Shown here piece by piece: positions 49,983 to 60,239 of a stretch of DNA of 64,000 nt. The first letter of the stretch is position 1. Every line of letters starts with the position of its first letter. The stretch spans positions 1 to 64,000 of the forward strand of contig NZ_CP053939.1 of NCBI RefSeq assembly GCF_013267835.1, written 5' to 3'. The notes below the pieces were generated by a model, which searched no databases, was not told the DNA's origin, and was given only the letters and a program-made list of their open reading frames with translations. Made by a program: the position numbers and the translations under genes. The DNA is from Neisseria mucosa (lineage in GTDB: Bacteria > Pseudomonadota > Gammaproteobacteria > Burkholderiales > Neisseriaceae).

Positions 49983-51110
49983 TTAGAATTTGTGACGCAG
50001 GCCAACCAAACCAGAGATGGTTTCAACTTTGTGAGGGCCAGACTCAGCACCACGCAACCAGCCGGCAGAAACCAAAGCAGTAGTGCGTTTAGAGAAGTCA
50101 TAGTCAGCACCAACGATAACTTGGTCGTATTGAGTGCCTTTCAGTTTTTCGCCGTCAACTTTAGCTTTGAAGCCGTGAGCGTAAGAAACGCGAGGAGTTA
50201 CGTTACCGGCGCGGTAAGCGGCAGTAGCGGCAACTTCGATGGTTTCAGCAGGACGGCTGTCCAAGCCAGCAGCAGTACCGAATACTACGTTAGAAGCGTT
50301 AGTACCGGCAGCACGCATAGCAGAAGTTACAACACCGTTAGATTGGGCTTCAGCGTAGTCACCCAAAGTTTCCCAGTTTTTAGCGTATTGACCGGCTACA
50401 GATACGAACAGGTTGTTAGCATCGTAACCACCTACCAAGCGGTGTACGTGACCGTCTTTTTCAGAAACGGCGTTTTTACGGAAACCACCGGCGTATTGAC
50501 CGAAGAAGCCAGAGTTTTCGTAGTTCAGGCCAGCGTAGTAAGTGTCACGGGTAGCGTCGTTGTGAGTGTATTTGTCAGAAGGGTTAGCGTTGTCGCGTGG
50601 AGTGTATTGTACGCTTGCGCTGAAGCCTGAGAATACAGGGCTGTCGTAGCGTACAGATACTGCACGTTCGTCAACACGGGTAAATACAGACATATTCAAA
50701 GCGCCGTTGTTGCTTTCCCATTGGTCAACATTGTCGCTAGAGTCTTTAACAGTAGAGTTTAATTTACCGGCACGAATTTTACCGAAGCCACCTTCCAAAC
50801 CGATGAAGGATTCGCGAGAAGCCCACTCTTTGTCGCCACCGGCGATAGAAGTGTTTTGTTCAACTTGCCAGATGGCATTCAGGTTGTTACCCAAGTGTTC
50901 GTGGCCTTTAAAGCCGATACGTGAGCCGAAGTCAGCGATTTCGGTAGCAGTTTTAGAGCTTTTCTCGTGACCCAGTTTAGCAGCAGTTTGTTCACCCAAT
51001 TTTACTTTGGATACTTCAACGCCAGCTTTAATTTGACCGTACAGAGTTACGTCAGCCATAGCTGCAACAGGCAGAGCCGCCAGAGTCAGGGCAATCAGTG
51101 ATTTTTTCAT
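49983..51110 (-). CDS. porB: PorB-type outer-membrane porin
   Basis: 375 residues. The signal peptide MKKSLIALTLAALPVAAMA is cut before DVTLYGQIKAG, the classic neisserial porin start. The 16-strand Gram-negative porin family is supported by SRIGFKGHEHLGNNLNAIWQ, WASRESFIGLEGGFGKIRAG and the terminal ISGLVGLRHKF with C-terminal Phe for BAM recognition. Loops such as the one around EAQSNGVVTSAMRAAGTNAS would be surface exposed and variable. It is expressed alone, with its own promoter and terminator. Confidence 0.94.
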   Translation of the reverse strand: MKKSLIALTLAALPVAAMADVTLYGQIKAGVEVSKVKLGEQTAAKLGHEKSSKTATEIADFGSRIGFKGHEHLGNNLNAIWQVEQNTSIAGGDKEWASRESFIGLEGGFGKIRAGKLNSTVKDSSDNVDQWESNNGALNMSVFTRVDERAVSVRYDSPVFSGFSASVQYTPRDNANPSDKYTHNDATRDTYYAGLNYENSGFFGQYAGGFRKNAVSEKDGHVHRLVGGYDANNLFVSVAGQYAKNWETLGDYAEAQSNGVVTSAMRAAGTNASNVVFGTAAGLDSRPAETIEVAATAAYRAGNVTPRVSYAHGFKAKVDGEKLKGTQYDQVIVGADYDFSKRTTALVSAGWLRGAESGPHKVETISGLVGLRHKF

Positions 51111-51196
51111 TGCTGTTTTCCTTTTTTAAGTGTGAAGAAGCGAGCATTCGTTCTTCTTATTACGATATCGTTCTCTTTCAACGATTCCATGACCAT

Positions 51197-51225
51197 AATA
51201 TAAAGGTTATGGCCTAGGAAAACAA
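51197..51225 (-). promoter_or_regulatory. Candidate porin promoter
   Basis: On the minus strand TTGTTT (51220-51225), a 17-base spacer and TATATT (51197-51202), about 90 bases before the ATG. The rest of 51111-51436 is AT-rich with one DUS near 51400 and no gene. Confidence 0.5.
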
Positions 51226-51436
51226 ATTTTCCTCTTGTTTTGAGTGATTTTTGCGGGGAAACGTTGTTTTTTACAGACAGGGTGGAAGTGGGAGACTGCC
51301 TTTTATTTTGTAATGTGTTTTTCTAAAAGGGAATTTTGGGATGGCTATAAAATATGGGGTATATAGAATTGGGTTGTGAATATTGTTTATCGCGTTTTCA
51401 GACGGCCTTATCGTGTATTGGGTTTGCAAATATATA

Positions 51437-51467
51437 AAAAACCTGCCTGATTGCTCGGGCAGGTTTT
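51437..51467 (-). terminator. Intrinsic terminator of the ilv operon (after ilvC)
   Basis: AAAACCTGCC and GGCAGGTTTT form a 10-bp stem just beyond ilvC on the minus strand, flanked by A/T runs. Confidence 0.85.
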
Positions 51468-51485
51468 ATTTGATTGAAAGACAGA

Positions 51486-52508
<1,023 letters not shown>

Positions 52509-52560
52509 TTAGTGTAAGAGGGTTCCGGACAATCCGGGTTGAGTTAAAAGTAATAGGGGG

Positions 52561-52854
52561 TTAAGCAGGGACTTGGTTCATCAAGACGATTTCCAATGCT
52601 TCGGTTTTTCCTTCGATGGATTTGACGAAGTTTTGGAAATGTTCGCTGGCATTGTGTTCGTCAATAGCTGCTTGGGATTTCCAATTTTCTACGAATACGA
52701 AACGGTTGGGTTTGCCGATTTCTTGGTGCAGGTCGTAGCTGATGTTGCCTTCTTCTGCACGGCTGGCTTTGACCAATTCTTTAAATTGGGCAGCCAGAAC
52801 CTCGGTGTATTCGGGTTTGACGGTAACTAATGCAACGATTTGGATGCTTGACAT
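52561..52854 (-). CDS. ABM-family small monooxygenase-like protein
   Basis: 97 residues with the antibiotic-biosynthesis-monooxygenase/YgiN dimeric ferredoxin-like fold: IVALVTVKPEYTEVLAAQFK at the N-terminus, GNISYDLHQEIGKPNRFVFV in the middle, and HNASEHFQNFV. Related proteins are quinol monooxygenases or haem-free oxygenases; the substrate here is unknown. It lies between ilvH and ilvC on the same strand (66 and 61 bases away), so it is probably co-expressed with branched-chain synthesis. Confidence 0.8.
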   Translation of the reverse strand: MSSIQIVALVTVKPEYTEVLAAQFKELVKASRAEEGNISYDLHQEIGKPNRFVFVENWKSQAAIDEHNASEHFQNFVKSIEGKTEALEIVLMNQVPA

Positions 52855-52920
52855 GTTTGTCTCCTGCTGTTTTTCAGACGGCCTTTGTTGAAAGTAACAG
52901 GCCGTCTGAACGATACAGCG

Positions 52921-53412
52921 TTAAATTTTCAAAATACGCTCGCCGCGGCCGATGCCGGCTGCGCCTGTACGTACGGTTTCCAAAATTTGAGCACGACCGA
53001 CTGTTTCGAGGAAAGAGTCGAGTTTTTCGGTAGAACCTGTGATTTCGATGGTATAGCTGCGGTCTGTTACGTCAATAACGCTGCCGCGGTAGATTTCGGT
53101 CAATCGCAGGAATTCGTCGCGGTCTTTGCCGACGGCGCGGACTTTTACCAACATCAGTTCGCGTTCGACAAAACGGCTTTCGTTCAAGTCAACCACTTTG
53201 ACAACTTCAATCAGTTTGTTGAGTTGTTTGGTGATTTGCTCGATAACGTGCTCATCGCCGTGGGTAACAATGGTCATACGGGACAAGGTTTTGTCTTCGG
53301 TTGGGGCTACGGCCAGGGAGTCGATGTTGTAATCGCGTGCGGAGAACAAACCTACCACACGGCTCATCGCACCTGATTCGTTTTCCATCAGAATAGATAA
53401 GATATGTCGCAT
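52921..53412 (-). CDS. ilvH: Acetolactate synthase small (regulatory) subunit
   Basis: 163 residues. The N-terminal ACT domain MRHILSILMENESGAMSRVV binds valine for feedback inhibition, followed by DKTLSRMTIVTHGDEHVIEQ; the C-terminal domain contacts the catalytic subunit. The start is placed at MRHILS because the family begins here and AAAGGAG lies just upstream. The gap to ilvI is 10 bases. Confidence 0.94.
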   Translation of the reverse strand: MRHILSILMENESGAMSRVVGLFSARDYNIDSLAVAPTEDKTLSRMTIVTHGDEHVIEQITKQLNKLIEVVKVVDLNESRFVERELMLVKVRAVGKDRDEFLRLTEIYRGSVIDVTDRSYTIEITGSTEKLDSFLETVGRAQILETVRTGAAGIGRGERILKI

Positions 53413-53422
53413 TTCTTTCTCC

Positions 53423-55150
53423 TTACGCTTTTGCAATATCGCGCATGTGCGGCGGCAGAACCATTTCATCCAAACCTTTGCCGTTGCCGACCATAGGCAG
53501 TACGTTTTGTTTCTTGTCTGTCAAAAAGTCGAGGAATACCAAACGGTCTTTTTGGTTTAATGCTTCCAACAGGGCGCCTTCGACGTCGGATTTTTTGTCC
53601 ACACGGATGCCGATATGGCCGTAGGATTCGGCCAGTTTGACAAAGTCGGGCAATGAATCGAAATAGGTTTCCGATTCGCGGTTGCCATAATACAGCTCCT
53701 GCCATTGGCGAACCATACCCAAATAGCCATTGTTCAATGTAACGACATTGATGGGGACATTATATTGGAAGCAGGTGGACAGCTCTTGGATATTCATTTG
53801 AATAGAGCCTTCGCCTGTGATACAGAAGACGTCTTGTTCCGGAGCCGCCAGTTTGGCACCGAGGGCGTAAGGCAGGCCTACACCCATCGTACCCAGACCG
53901 CCGGAATTGAGCCATTGGCGGGGACGCTCGAATGGATAATATTGAGCGGCAAACATTTGGTGTTGGCCAACGTCGGAAGTAATAATGGCTGAGTTTTTGG
54001 TAATTTCTGCCAGTTTTTGAACAACGTATTGCGGTTTAATAATTTCGCTGTCGTTTTCAAACCACAGGCAGTTGTGCGAACGCCATTCTTCGATGGTTTT
54101 CCACCATTTGTCCAATGAGTCAGCTGAAGGCGCAGTTTCTTGTTTGCCCCACAGATGAATTATTTCGGTCAATACGTTTTTAACATCGCCGACAATCGGA
54201 ATGTCCACTTTAACGCGTTTGGCAATGCTGGATGGGTCGATGTCGATATGGATGATTTTTTTGGGTTTGTCTAAAAATTTTGACGGTACGGAAACAACGC
54301 GGTCGTCAAAGCGCGCACCGATTGCCAAAACGACGTCTGCATTTTGCATCGCCAAATTGGCCTCGTAGGTACCGTGCATGCCCAACATGCCCAAGAATTG
54401 GCGGTCGCTGGAAGGGTAAGCGCCTAAACCCATTAATGTGCCAGTACAGGGTACGCCGGTCATGCGGATAAATTGGGTCATTTCCTCGGAGGCATTGCCC
54501 AATACCACGCCGCCGCCGAAGTAAACGATGGGGCGTTTGGCAGAAGCCAGCATTTGTACGGCTTTTTTAATTTGGCCGATGTGGCCTTGTACAACCGGTT
54601 GGTAGGAGCGGATGAAGATGTCTTCTTGCGGATAGCTGAATTTGGCCATCGCTTGGGTTACGTCTTTAGGAATATCGACGACAACGGGGCCCGGACGGCC
54701 GCTGGCGGCAATTTGGAAGGCTTTTTTAATCGTATCAGCCAGCTCGCCAATATTGGTAACCAAAAAGTTGTGTTTAACACAAGGGCGGGTGATTCCGACC
54801 GTATCCACTTCTTGGAACGCATCTGTACCGATGAGGGAGTTGCCCACTTGGCCGCTGATGACGACCAGGGGGATAGAATCGCTGTACGCGGTGGCAATGC
54901 CGGTCAATGCGTTGGTTACGCCCGGGCCGGAAGTTACCAAGGCTACACCGACTTTGCCGCTGACGCGGGCATAGGCATCTGCCGCATGTACGGCTGCCTG
55001 CTCATGGCGGGTTAGAATGTGCTTGAATTTGTTGAGTTGGAAAATGGCATCGTAGATTTCGATAACCGCACCACCGGGATAGCCGAATACGTATTCAACA
55101 CCTTCGGCTTTGAGACTTTGCACGACGATTTGTGCGCCTGATAATTGCAT
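53423..55150 (-). CDS. ilvI: Acetolactate synthase large (catalytic) subunit
   Basis: 575 residues, thiamine-diphosphate enzyme starting the valine/leucine/isoleucine pathway. The N-terminal domain has YVFGYPGGAVIEIYDAIF and RHEQAAVHAADAYAR with the catalytic glutamate; the FAD domain follows; the ThDP motif starts at GEGSIQMNIQELST and ends near NNGYLGM. The start MQLSGAQIVV follows GAGGTCAAT. The gene leads the ilv operon. Confidence 0.95.
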   Translation of the reverse strand: MQLSGAQIVVQSLKAEGVEYVFGYPGGAVIEIYDAIFQLNKFKHILTRHEQAAVHAADAYARVSGKVGVALVTSGPGVTNALTGIATAYSDSIPLVVISGQVGNSLIGTDAFQEVDTVGITRPCVKHNFLVTNIGELADTIKKAFQIAASGRPGPVVVDIPKDVTQAMAKFSYPQEDIFIRSYQPVVQGHIGQIKKAVQMLASAKRPIVYFGGGVVLGNASEEMTQFIRMTGVPCTGTLMGLGAYPSSDRQFLGMLGMHGTYEANLAMQNADVVLAIGARFDDRVVSVPSKFLDKPKKIIHIDIDPSSIAKRVKVDIPIVGDVKNVLTEIIHLWGKQETAPSADSLDKWWKTIEEWRSHNCLWFENDSEIIKPQYVVQKLAEITKNSAIITSDVGQHQMFAAQYYPFERPRQWLNSGGLGTMGVGLPYALGAKLAAPEQDVFCITGEGSIQMNIQELSTCFQYNVPINVVTLNNGYLGMVRQWQELYYGNRESETYFDSLPDFVKLAESYGHIGIRVDKKSDVEGALLEALNQKDRLVFLDFLTDKKQNVLPMVGNGKGLDEMVLPPHMRDIAKA

Positions 55151-55323
55151 ATTGACCTCTTTTATGCGGTTTCTAACCAATAGGAACAATCCGCCTCACC
55201 ACAGCACCTGTAATGCAATTCCGCCAAGCAGCGATTTAGGGTACGCGCATTGAGGGAATACGGCGACAGTCAGACTGTCCAAACAATTGGAAAGGAACAC
55301 AGAGTTTGTGAAAAAGAGTAGAA

Positions 55324-55352
55324 AAGATAACGCAAACCGACTGTTCAATCAA
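55324..55352 (-). promoter_or_regulatory. Candidate promoter of the ilv operon
   Basis: Minus-strand TTGATT (55347-55352), a 17-base spacer and TATCTT (55324-55329), about 170 bases upstream of ilvI. No leader peptide rich in Ile/Val/Leu codons was recognised in the 5' region 55151-55323. Confidence 0.4.
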
Positions 55353-55503
55353 GATAAAATCTTTCATCTTTTAACATTTGAAACGGGAAAATAGATTGAA
55401 GGTTGATTTTAAAGAAATAAAAAAACAGTTTTATTGATCTTGGTGTGGATGGATTGTTGACAGTTTGAGTAAGGAGAAGGTTTTTTTGCAAATGACGAAT
55501 AGC

Positions 55504-55536
55504 AAAAAACCTCTTGACTGAATCAAGAGGTTTTTT
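55504..55536 (-). terminator. Intrinsic terminator of tRNA-Leu
   Basis: AAAAAACCTCTTGA and TCAAGAGGTTTTTT form a perfect 14-bp symmetric stem with a 5-base loop. It works on either strand and lies just beyond tRNA-Leu on the minus strand. Confidence 0.88.
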
Positions 55537-55541
55537 AAATT

Positions 55542-55626
55542 TGGTGCCCAGGGTCGGACTCGAACCGACACACCTTGCGGCGGGGGATTTTGAGTCCCCT
55601 GCGTCTACCAATTTCGCCACCTGGGC
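55542..55626 (-). tRNA. tRNA-Leu (anticodon CAA)
   Basis: 85 bases with a long variable arm. Minus strand: acceptor GCCCAGG, D-arm GGCGAAATTGGTAGACGC, anticodon stem GGGGA/TCCCC with loop CTCAAAA (anticodon CAA, reads TTG), variable arm CGCCGCAAGGTGTG, T-arm GTCGG-TTCGAGT-CCGAC, and encoded ACCA. Confidence 0.95.
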
Positions 55627-55909
55627 TAGCGAAGAAGTCGTCATTATAGCGAGTTCTCGAATCTTGTAAAGCGGTATTTGAAAAAAAATTGAATTATTTT
55701 TATATTTGTTTGATTTTTAATGAATTAAACTTTTTGAGTTTAATGCCTGTCCAAATGGAAGGCAGGTTTTTAAAACAAAAAAACGGTATTTATCTACAAA
55801 AAGGGCTACTTTTAATGTGTCAAACGCGTTAATATGAAGATGTTTTGTTTTTAGACTGGCCGGGTGGTTGTTTGGCCTTATTTATTTGAAACGGTTTTGG
55901 AGAAAATTT

Positions 55910-56572
55910 ATGCTTTCCGTCACACGAACTTTCTTACTCAGTGCTATTGCGTTGGCCACCCTGGCTGCTTGTCATCCTAAAGAGGAAGCCAAAGAGGCTT
56001 CTTCGGCGCCTGCCGCTTCTGCCGCACCTGCCGCTTCCGGTGAATCTACTGCCAAAGCGCAAGCGCGTGGTACCGATATGCGCAAAGAAGACATTGGCGG
56101 CGATTTTACGTTGACCGATGGCGACGGCAAACCTTTCAGCCTGAGTGATTTGAAAGGCAAAGTGGTTATCCTGTCTTTCGGTTATACCCACTGTCCTGAC
56201 GTGTGCCCGACCGAGTTGCTGACTTACAGCGACACTTTGAAACAATTGGGCGACCAGGCTAAAGACGTGAAAGTGGTATTCGTCAGCATCGACCCTGAGC
56301 GCGATACGCCTGAAGTAATCGGCAAATACGCCAAACAGTTCAACCCTGATTTTATCGGACTGACGGCCACCGGCGATCAAAGCCTGCCTGTCATCAAACA
56401 GCAATACCGTGTGGTATCGGCTAAAGTGAACCAAAAAGAAGACAGTGAAAACTATTTGGTCGACCACTCTTCAGGCGCATATTTGATTGATAAAAACGGC
56501 GAAGTGGCGATTTTCTCGCCTTACGGCAGCGAGCCTGAAACGATTGCAGCCGATGTGAAAACTTTATTGTAA
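55910..56572 (+). CDS. SCO1/SenC-family copper-binding lipoprotein
   Basis: 220 residues. The lipobox LAAC anchors it to a membrane, followed by an Ala/Ser-rich linker and a thioredoxin-like domain. The copper motif THCPDVCPT has Cys95 and Cys99; the third ligand is the histidine in YLVDHSSG. SCO proteins deliver copper to cytochrome oxidase and in Neisseria contribute to oxidative-stress defence. GGAG lies 8 bases before the ATG at 55910, better than an upstream in-frame start. The region 55627-55909 is AT-rich with no gene. Confidence 0.9.
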   Translation: MLSVTRTFLLSAIALATLAACHPKEEAKEASSAPAASAAPAASGESTAKAQARGTDMRKEDIGGDFTLTDGDGKPFSLSDLKGKVVILSFGYTHCPDVCPTELLTYSDTLKQLGDQAKDVKVVFVSIDPERDTPEVIGKYAKQFNPDFIGLTATGDQSLPVIKQQYRVVSAKVNQKEDSENYLVDHSSGAYLIDKNGEVAIFSPYGSEPETIAADVKTLL

Positions 56573-56582
56573 AATCGTAGTT

Positions 56583-56621
56583 GAGGCCGTCTGAAATGGG
56601 TTGTAGATTTCAGACGGCCTT
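56583..56621 (+). terminator. Inverted DUS pair after the SCO gene
   Basis: AGGCCGTCTGAAAT and ATTTCAGACGGCCTT form a hairpin. Confidence 0.65.
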
Positions 56622-56654
56622 CTTGCTTTTGATACGGCAAAGGAAAAGAAAAAA

Positions 56655-57308
56655 ATGACCGACACACTTTTAACGATTGCTTTATCCAAAGGACGGATTT
56701 TTGAGGAAACCCTGCCGCTGTTGGCCGCAGCCGGTATTGTGCCTGCGGAAGAGCCGGAAAAGTCGCGCAAGCTGATTATTGGTACCAATCATGACAACAT
56801 CCGTTTGGTGATTGTGCGCGCGACTGATGTGCCGACTTATGTGCAATATGGTGCGGCGGACTTCGGCATTGCCGGGAAGGATGTGCTGATCGAGCATGGC
56901 GGAGACGGTTTGTATCAACCTTTGGATTTGCACATCGCCTCATGCCGCATGATGGTTGCGGTTAAAAAAGGTTTTGATTATGCCGCTGCTTCCCAACCCG
57001 GCAGCCGCTTGCGGATTGCCACCAAATATCCCGACATCGCCGCCGAACATTTTGCCGGCAAAGGTGTGCATGTGGACATCATCAAACTGTACGGCTCGAT
57101 GGAGCTTGCGCCTTTGGTCGGTTTGAGCGACGCGATTGTTGATTTGGTTTCCAGCGGCAATACATTGAAGGCCAATGGTTTGGAAGCTGTAGAACATGTG
57201 GCTGATATTTCCAGCCGCTTGGTGGTCAACAAGGCGGCATTGAAAACCAAATATGCGCTGTTGAATCCGATTATTCAGGCATTTGAAAATGCCGCTAAGG
57301 CCGTCTGA
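56655..57308 (+). CDS. hisG: ATP phosphoribosyltransferase, short form
   Basis: 217 residues, catalysing the first step of histidine synthesis. The short form lacks the C-terminal regulatory domain and needs HisZ, not seen here. Motifs are [20 protein letters not shown], the PRPP-site region [20 protein letters not shown], and [19 protein letters not shown]. The stop codon TGA is inside an uptake sequence (AAGGCCGTCTGA). Confidence 0.94.
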   Translation: MTDTLLTIALSKGRIFEETLPLLAAAGIVPAEEPEKSRKLIIGTNHDNIRLVIVRATDVPTYVQYGAADFGIAGKDVLIEHGGDGLYQPLDLHIASCRMMVAVKKGFDYAAASQPGSRLRIATKYPDIAAEHFAGKGVHVDIIKLYGSMELAPLVGLSDAIVDLVSSGNTLKANGLEAVEHVADISSRLVVNKAALKTKYALLNPIIQAFENAAKAV

Positions 57309-57363
57309 AAATTTTGGATAGATATTGCAAACCTGTTTGCCAACCCAGTTTGAAAGCCCCGTC

Positions 57364-58089
57364 ATGATGCAAAGCAAACCGACACTCGATACGATTCTTT
57401 CCCATCGCTCCATCCGCAGGTTTACTTCCGAGCCGATTACCGATGAAATCCTCGATACGCTGGTGCGTGCGGGGCAGCAGGCTTCGACTTCCAACAACCT
57501 GCAATGCGTTTCCATCATCCGCGTATCCGACCTTGCGCTGAGGCAGGGAATACATGAAGCGGCTGGAAGCGCACCTTATATTGTCCATTGTGCGGAATTT
57601 TTATTGTTTTGCATTGATTTCTCCAAACACAAGGCAATGTTTCCCGATGCGCAAATTGATTGGGCGGAAGTCACCCTGATTGGCGCGGTCGATGCAGGCA
57701 TTATGGCGCAAAACGTCTTGCTAGCTGCCGAATCGCTTGGGCTGGGTGGCGTGTATATCGGCGCATTGCGCAATAATGCGCAAAAAGTGTCGGACGTATT
57801 GAGCCTGCCGGATTATTGCGTGCCTTTGGTGGGACTCTGCCTTGGTTATCCCGACCAAGACCCGCCGTTCAAACCGCGCCTGCCGAAGGAAATGGTGTAC
57901 GCCGAAAACGCCTGCCCAAGCCTGAATGCCGATGCGGTTGAAACCTATAATCAGGCCGTGGCGGATTATTATGAGTTACGCAAGGGCAGCCCGATACCTT
58001 GGAAGGAATCGCTGGCCAAAACCTTGGGCAATCCCGTGCGGCCGCATATGTTGGCGTTTTTGCAGAAAAAAGGTTTTTTGAAAAGATAA
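57364..58089 (+). CDS. nfsA: NfsA-type NADPH nitroreductase/flavin oxidoreductase
   Basis: 241 residues from ATG 57364 (a second ATG follows directly). FMN-binding block ILSHRSIRRFTSEPI is at the N-terminus; STSNNLQCVSIIRVSD and GLGGVYIGALRNNAQKVSDV match NfsA rather than NfsB. It reduces quinones and nitroaromatics. It lies between hisG and an unknown gene, so it is a passenger in the his cluster. Confidence 0.88.
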   Translation: MMQSKPTLDTILSHRSIRRFTSEPITDEILDTLVRAGQQASTSNNLQCVSIIRVSDLALRQGIHEAAGSAPYIVHCAEFLLFCIDFSKHKAMFPDAQIDWAEVTLIGAVDAGIMAQNVLLAAESLGLGGVYIGALRNNAQKVSDVLSLPDYCVPLVGLCLGYPDQDPPFKPRLPKEMVYAENACPSLNADAVETYNQAVADYYELRKGSPIPWKESLAKTLGNPVRPHMLAFLQKKGFLKR

Positions 58090-58130
58090 TGTTCAGACGG
58101 CCTGTATGTGGCTGAGGCCGTCTGAACATA
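58089..58130. terminator. Perfect inverted repeat with outward DUS pair after nfsA
   Basis: ATGTTCAGACGGCCT and AGGCCGTCTGAACAT enclose TGTATGTGGCTG. The 14-15-bp stem has no T-tail. Confidence 0.55.
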
Positions 58131-58266
58131 AGAACTGGAAAAGAAATATATAAAGATAATTCTCAGTTGCGCTGGTTAAGTAGGTCTATTCCAATCGGTT
58201 TAAGTGCTTGGGATAAACAGAAATGACTTCATAGCTGATGTTGTTGAGGAAGAATAGAGAGATGCG

Positions 58267-58806
58267 ATGCTTCAGATATTTAAGCAGTTATTTAGTAAAA
58301 AATCCCAAAAATCTCAAGAGCGTGAGTCAATACTTCCCCGTAATCGCTTTGCGGATCTAGATTTTGAGCGAGTGTTGAAGTCAGGAACTCGTTGTTGTGT
58401 TGATGAAGATGGGCACTATGCTGAGGATGGTAAAATCACATTATTTGAATTTTCTATAGACTTTGCAGAATTTGAGTTCATAGGTGATTTCAAAATTGAG
58501 GAGGAAGACCAGTTTAAGCAACTATTAGCTCGTTTAAATAGTATTGACAATGCCATTCAGTCCTATTTGGAAAGTGAGATGCAACAACCCATCCCTCAGT
58601 TTGCCAAGAATCTCGGCTATACTCAGAAGAGGTGGGAGAAAACCTTTTACTTCCATCCTTGGATATTAAGTTTTGATGAAAATCCTCCTAATCTTCGCTA
58701 TGTTGCCGATTATGTAAATGATGAGTTTACGGTTTTTTTTGCTAAAAAACATGGTAGATGGAAGGTATACTGGGATGAAAAGTGCCAAAACGTGATCAAA
58801 GAATAG
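58267..58806 (+). CDS. Unknown AT-rich protein, possible orphan immunity protein
   Basis: 179 residues, acidic and aromatic-rich (TLFEFSIDFAEFEFIGDFKI, KTFYFHPWILSFDE, WKVYWDEKCQN). No signal peptide and no recognised domain. The composition (AT-rich, many Phe/Asp/Glu) resembles immunity proteins of polymorphic toxin systems, but there is no adjacent toxin. It is clearly more AT-rich than hisG and hisD on either side, which suggests acquisition. The start is supported only by length; the ribosome site GAGAG is fair. Confidence 0.6.
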   Translation: MLQIFKQLFSKKSQKSQERESILPRNRFADLDFERVLKSGTRCCVDEDGHYAEDGKITLFEFSIDFAEFEFIGDFKIEEEDQFKQLLARLNSIDNAIQSYLESEMQQPIPQFAKNLGYTQKRWEKTFYFHPWILSFDENPPNLRYVADYVNDEFTVFFAKKHGRWKVYWDEKCQNVIKE

Positions 58807-58854
58807 CTAGGTAGGATTTTCGTAGAGATATAGAAACAAAGAAGAGAGCAAACC

Positions 58855-60153
58855 ATGAAGAAACTCGACACTCAATCCCCTGATTTTCAAGCCGGACTCA
58901 AAGCGTTACTTGCTTTTGAAACCGCGCAAAATCCTGAAATAGACCGTATTGTCGCCGACATCTGCGCCGATGTTCAAAAACGCGGCGATGCAGCGTTGAT
59001 TGAATATACCAACCGCTTTGACGGTACATCCGCTCAAACCATCGACGATTTAATCCTGACGCAAGACGATTTGCAGTCTGCGTTTGAGCGTTTGCCCGAA
59101 AACATTCAGACGGCCTTGAAAACAGCCGCGAGACGGGTGGAAAGCTACCATAAACACCAAAAAATGGAGTCGTGGACTTACGAAGACGAAGACGGCACGC
59201 TTTTGGGCCAACAGATTACGCCGCTTGACCGTGTCGGTATTTATGTTCCGGGCGGTAAAGCCGCTTATCCGAGTTCCGTCATCATGAACGCCATGCCTGC
59301 CCACGTTGCCGGCGTGAAAGAAATCATCATGGTTGTTCCCACTCCGAAAGGCGAGCGCAACGATATTGTGTTGGCGGCTGCTTTTGTGGCTGGTGTAACC
59401 AAAGTGTTTACGGTCGGCGGCGCGCAGGCAGTTGCGGCTTTGGCTTATGGTACGGAATCTGTGCCTCAAGTCGATAAGATTACCGGCCCGGGCAATGCTT
59501 TTGTCGCTGCGGCCAAACGACGCGTGTTCGGTGTGGTCGGCATTGATATGGTGGCAGGGCCGTCTGAAATTTTGGTGATTGCCGATGGTACGACGCCTGC
59601 CGATTGGGTGGCGATGGATTTGTTCAGTCAGGCGGAACACGATGAAATTGCACAAGCGATTTTGATCGGTACTTCCCAAGCGTATTTGGACGAAGTTCAG
59701 ACGGCCATGAACCGCCTGATTGAAACCATGCCGCGCCGTGCGATTATTGAAGCTTCATTGGGCAACCGCGGCGCAATGATTTTGGCTAAAGACTTGGACG
59801 AAGCCTGCGAAATCGCCAACCATATTTCTCCCGAACACTTGGAATTGTCGGTTGAGAATCCGCAAGAGTGGGCGAAAAAAATCCGCCACGCCGGCGCGAT
59901 TTTCATGGGACGCTATACCAGTGAAAGCCTGGGCGACTATTGCGCCGGCCCCAACCACGTTTTGCCGACCAGCCGCACGGCGCGTTTCTCTTCTCCTTTG
60001 GGAACATATGATTTCCAAAAACGCTCCAGTCTGATTCAGGTTTCAGAACAAGGCGCGCAGAAATTGGGCAAAACCGCCAGCGTGTTGGCGCATGGCGAAA
60101 GTTTGACTGCGCACGCCAGAGCGGCTGAGTTCCGTTTGAAAGACAATCCGTAA
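58855..60153 (+). CDS. hisD: Histidinol dehydrogenase
   Basis: 432 residues. It oxidises histidinol to histidine with two NAD+. Motifs are [54 protein letters not shown] with zinc and catalytic residues, and the C-terminal [18 protein letters not shown]. The frame is intact. A weak ribosome site (GAGAG) precedes it. Confidence 0.96.
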   Translation: MKKLDTQSPDFQAGLKALLAFETAQNPEIDRIVADICADVQKRGDAALIEYTNRFDGTSAQTIDDLILTQDDLQSAFERLPENIQTALKTAARRVESYHKHQKMESWTYEDEDGTLLGQQITPLDRVGIYVPGGKAAYPSSVIMNAMPAHVAGVKEIIMVVPTPKGERNDIVLAAAFVAGVTKVFTVGGAQAVAALAYGTESVPQVDKITGPGNAFVAAAKRRVFGVVGIDMVAGPSEILVIADGTTPADWVAMDLFSQAEHDEIAQAILIGTSQAYLDEVQTAMNRLIETMPRRAIIEASLGNRGAMILAKDLDEACEIANHISPEHLELSVENPQEWAKKIRHAGAIFMGRYTSESLGDYCAGPNHVLPTSRTARFSSPLGTYDFQKRSSLIQVSEQGAQKLGKTASVLAHGESLTAHARAAEFRLKDNP

Positions 60154-60159
60154 GAAATC

Positions 60160-60190
60160 AAAAAGGGCATCTAAACAGATGCCCTTTTTA
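60160..60190 (+). terminator. Intrinsic terminator after hisD
   Basis: AAAAAGGGCATCT and AGATGCCCTTTTT form a 13-bp stem with an AAAC loop. Confidence 0.88.
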
Positions 60191-60239
60191 TTGTGATGAA
60201 GGTTTGGCCGATAAGGCATCAGGCCGTCTGAAAACAGGT

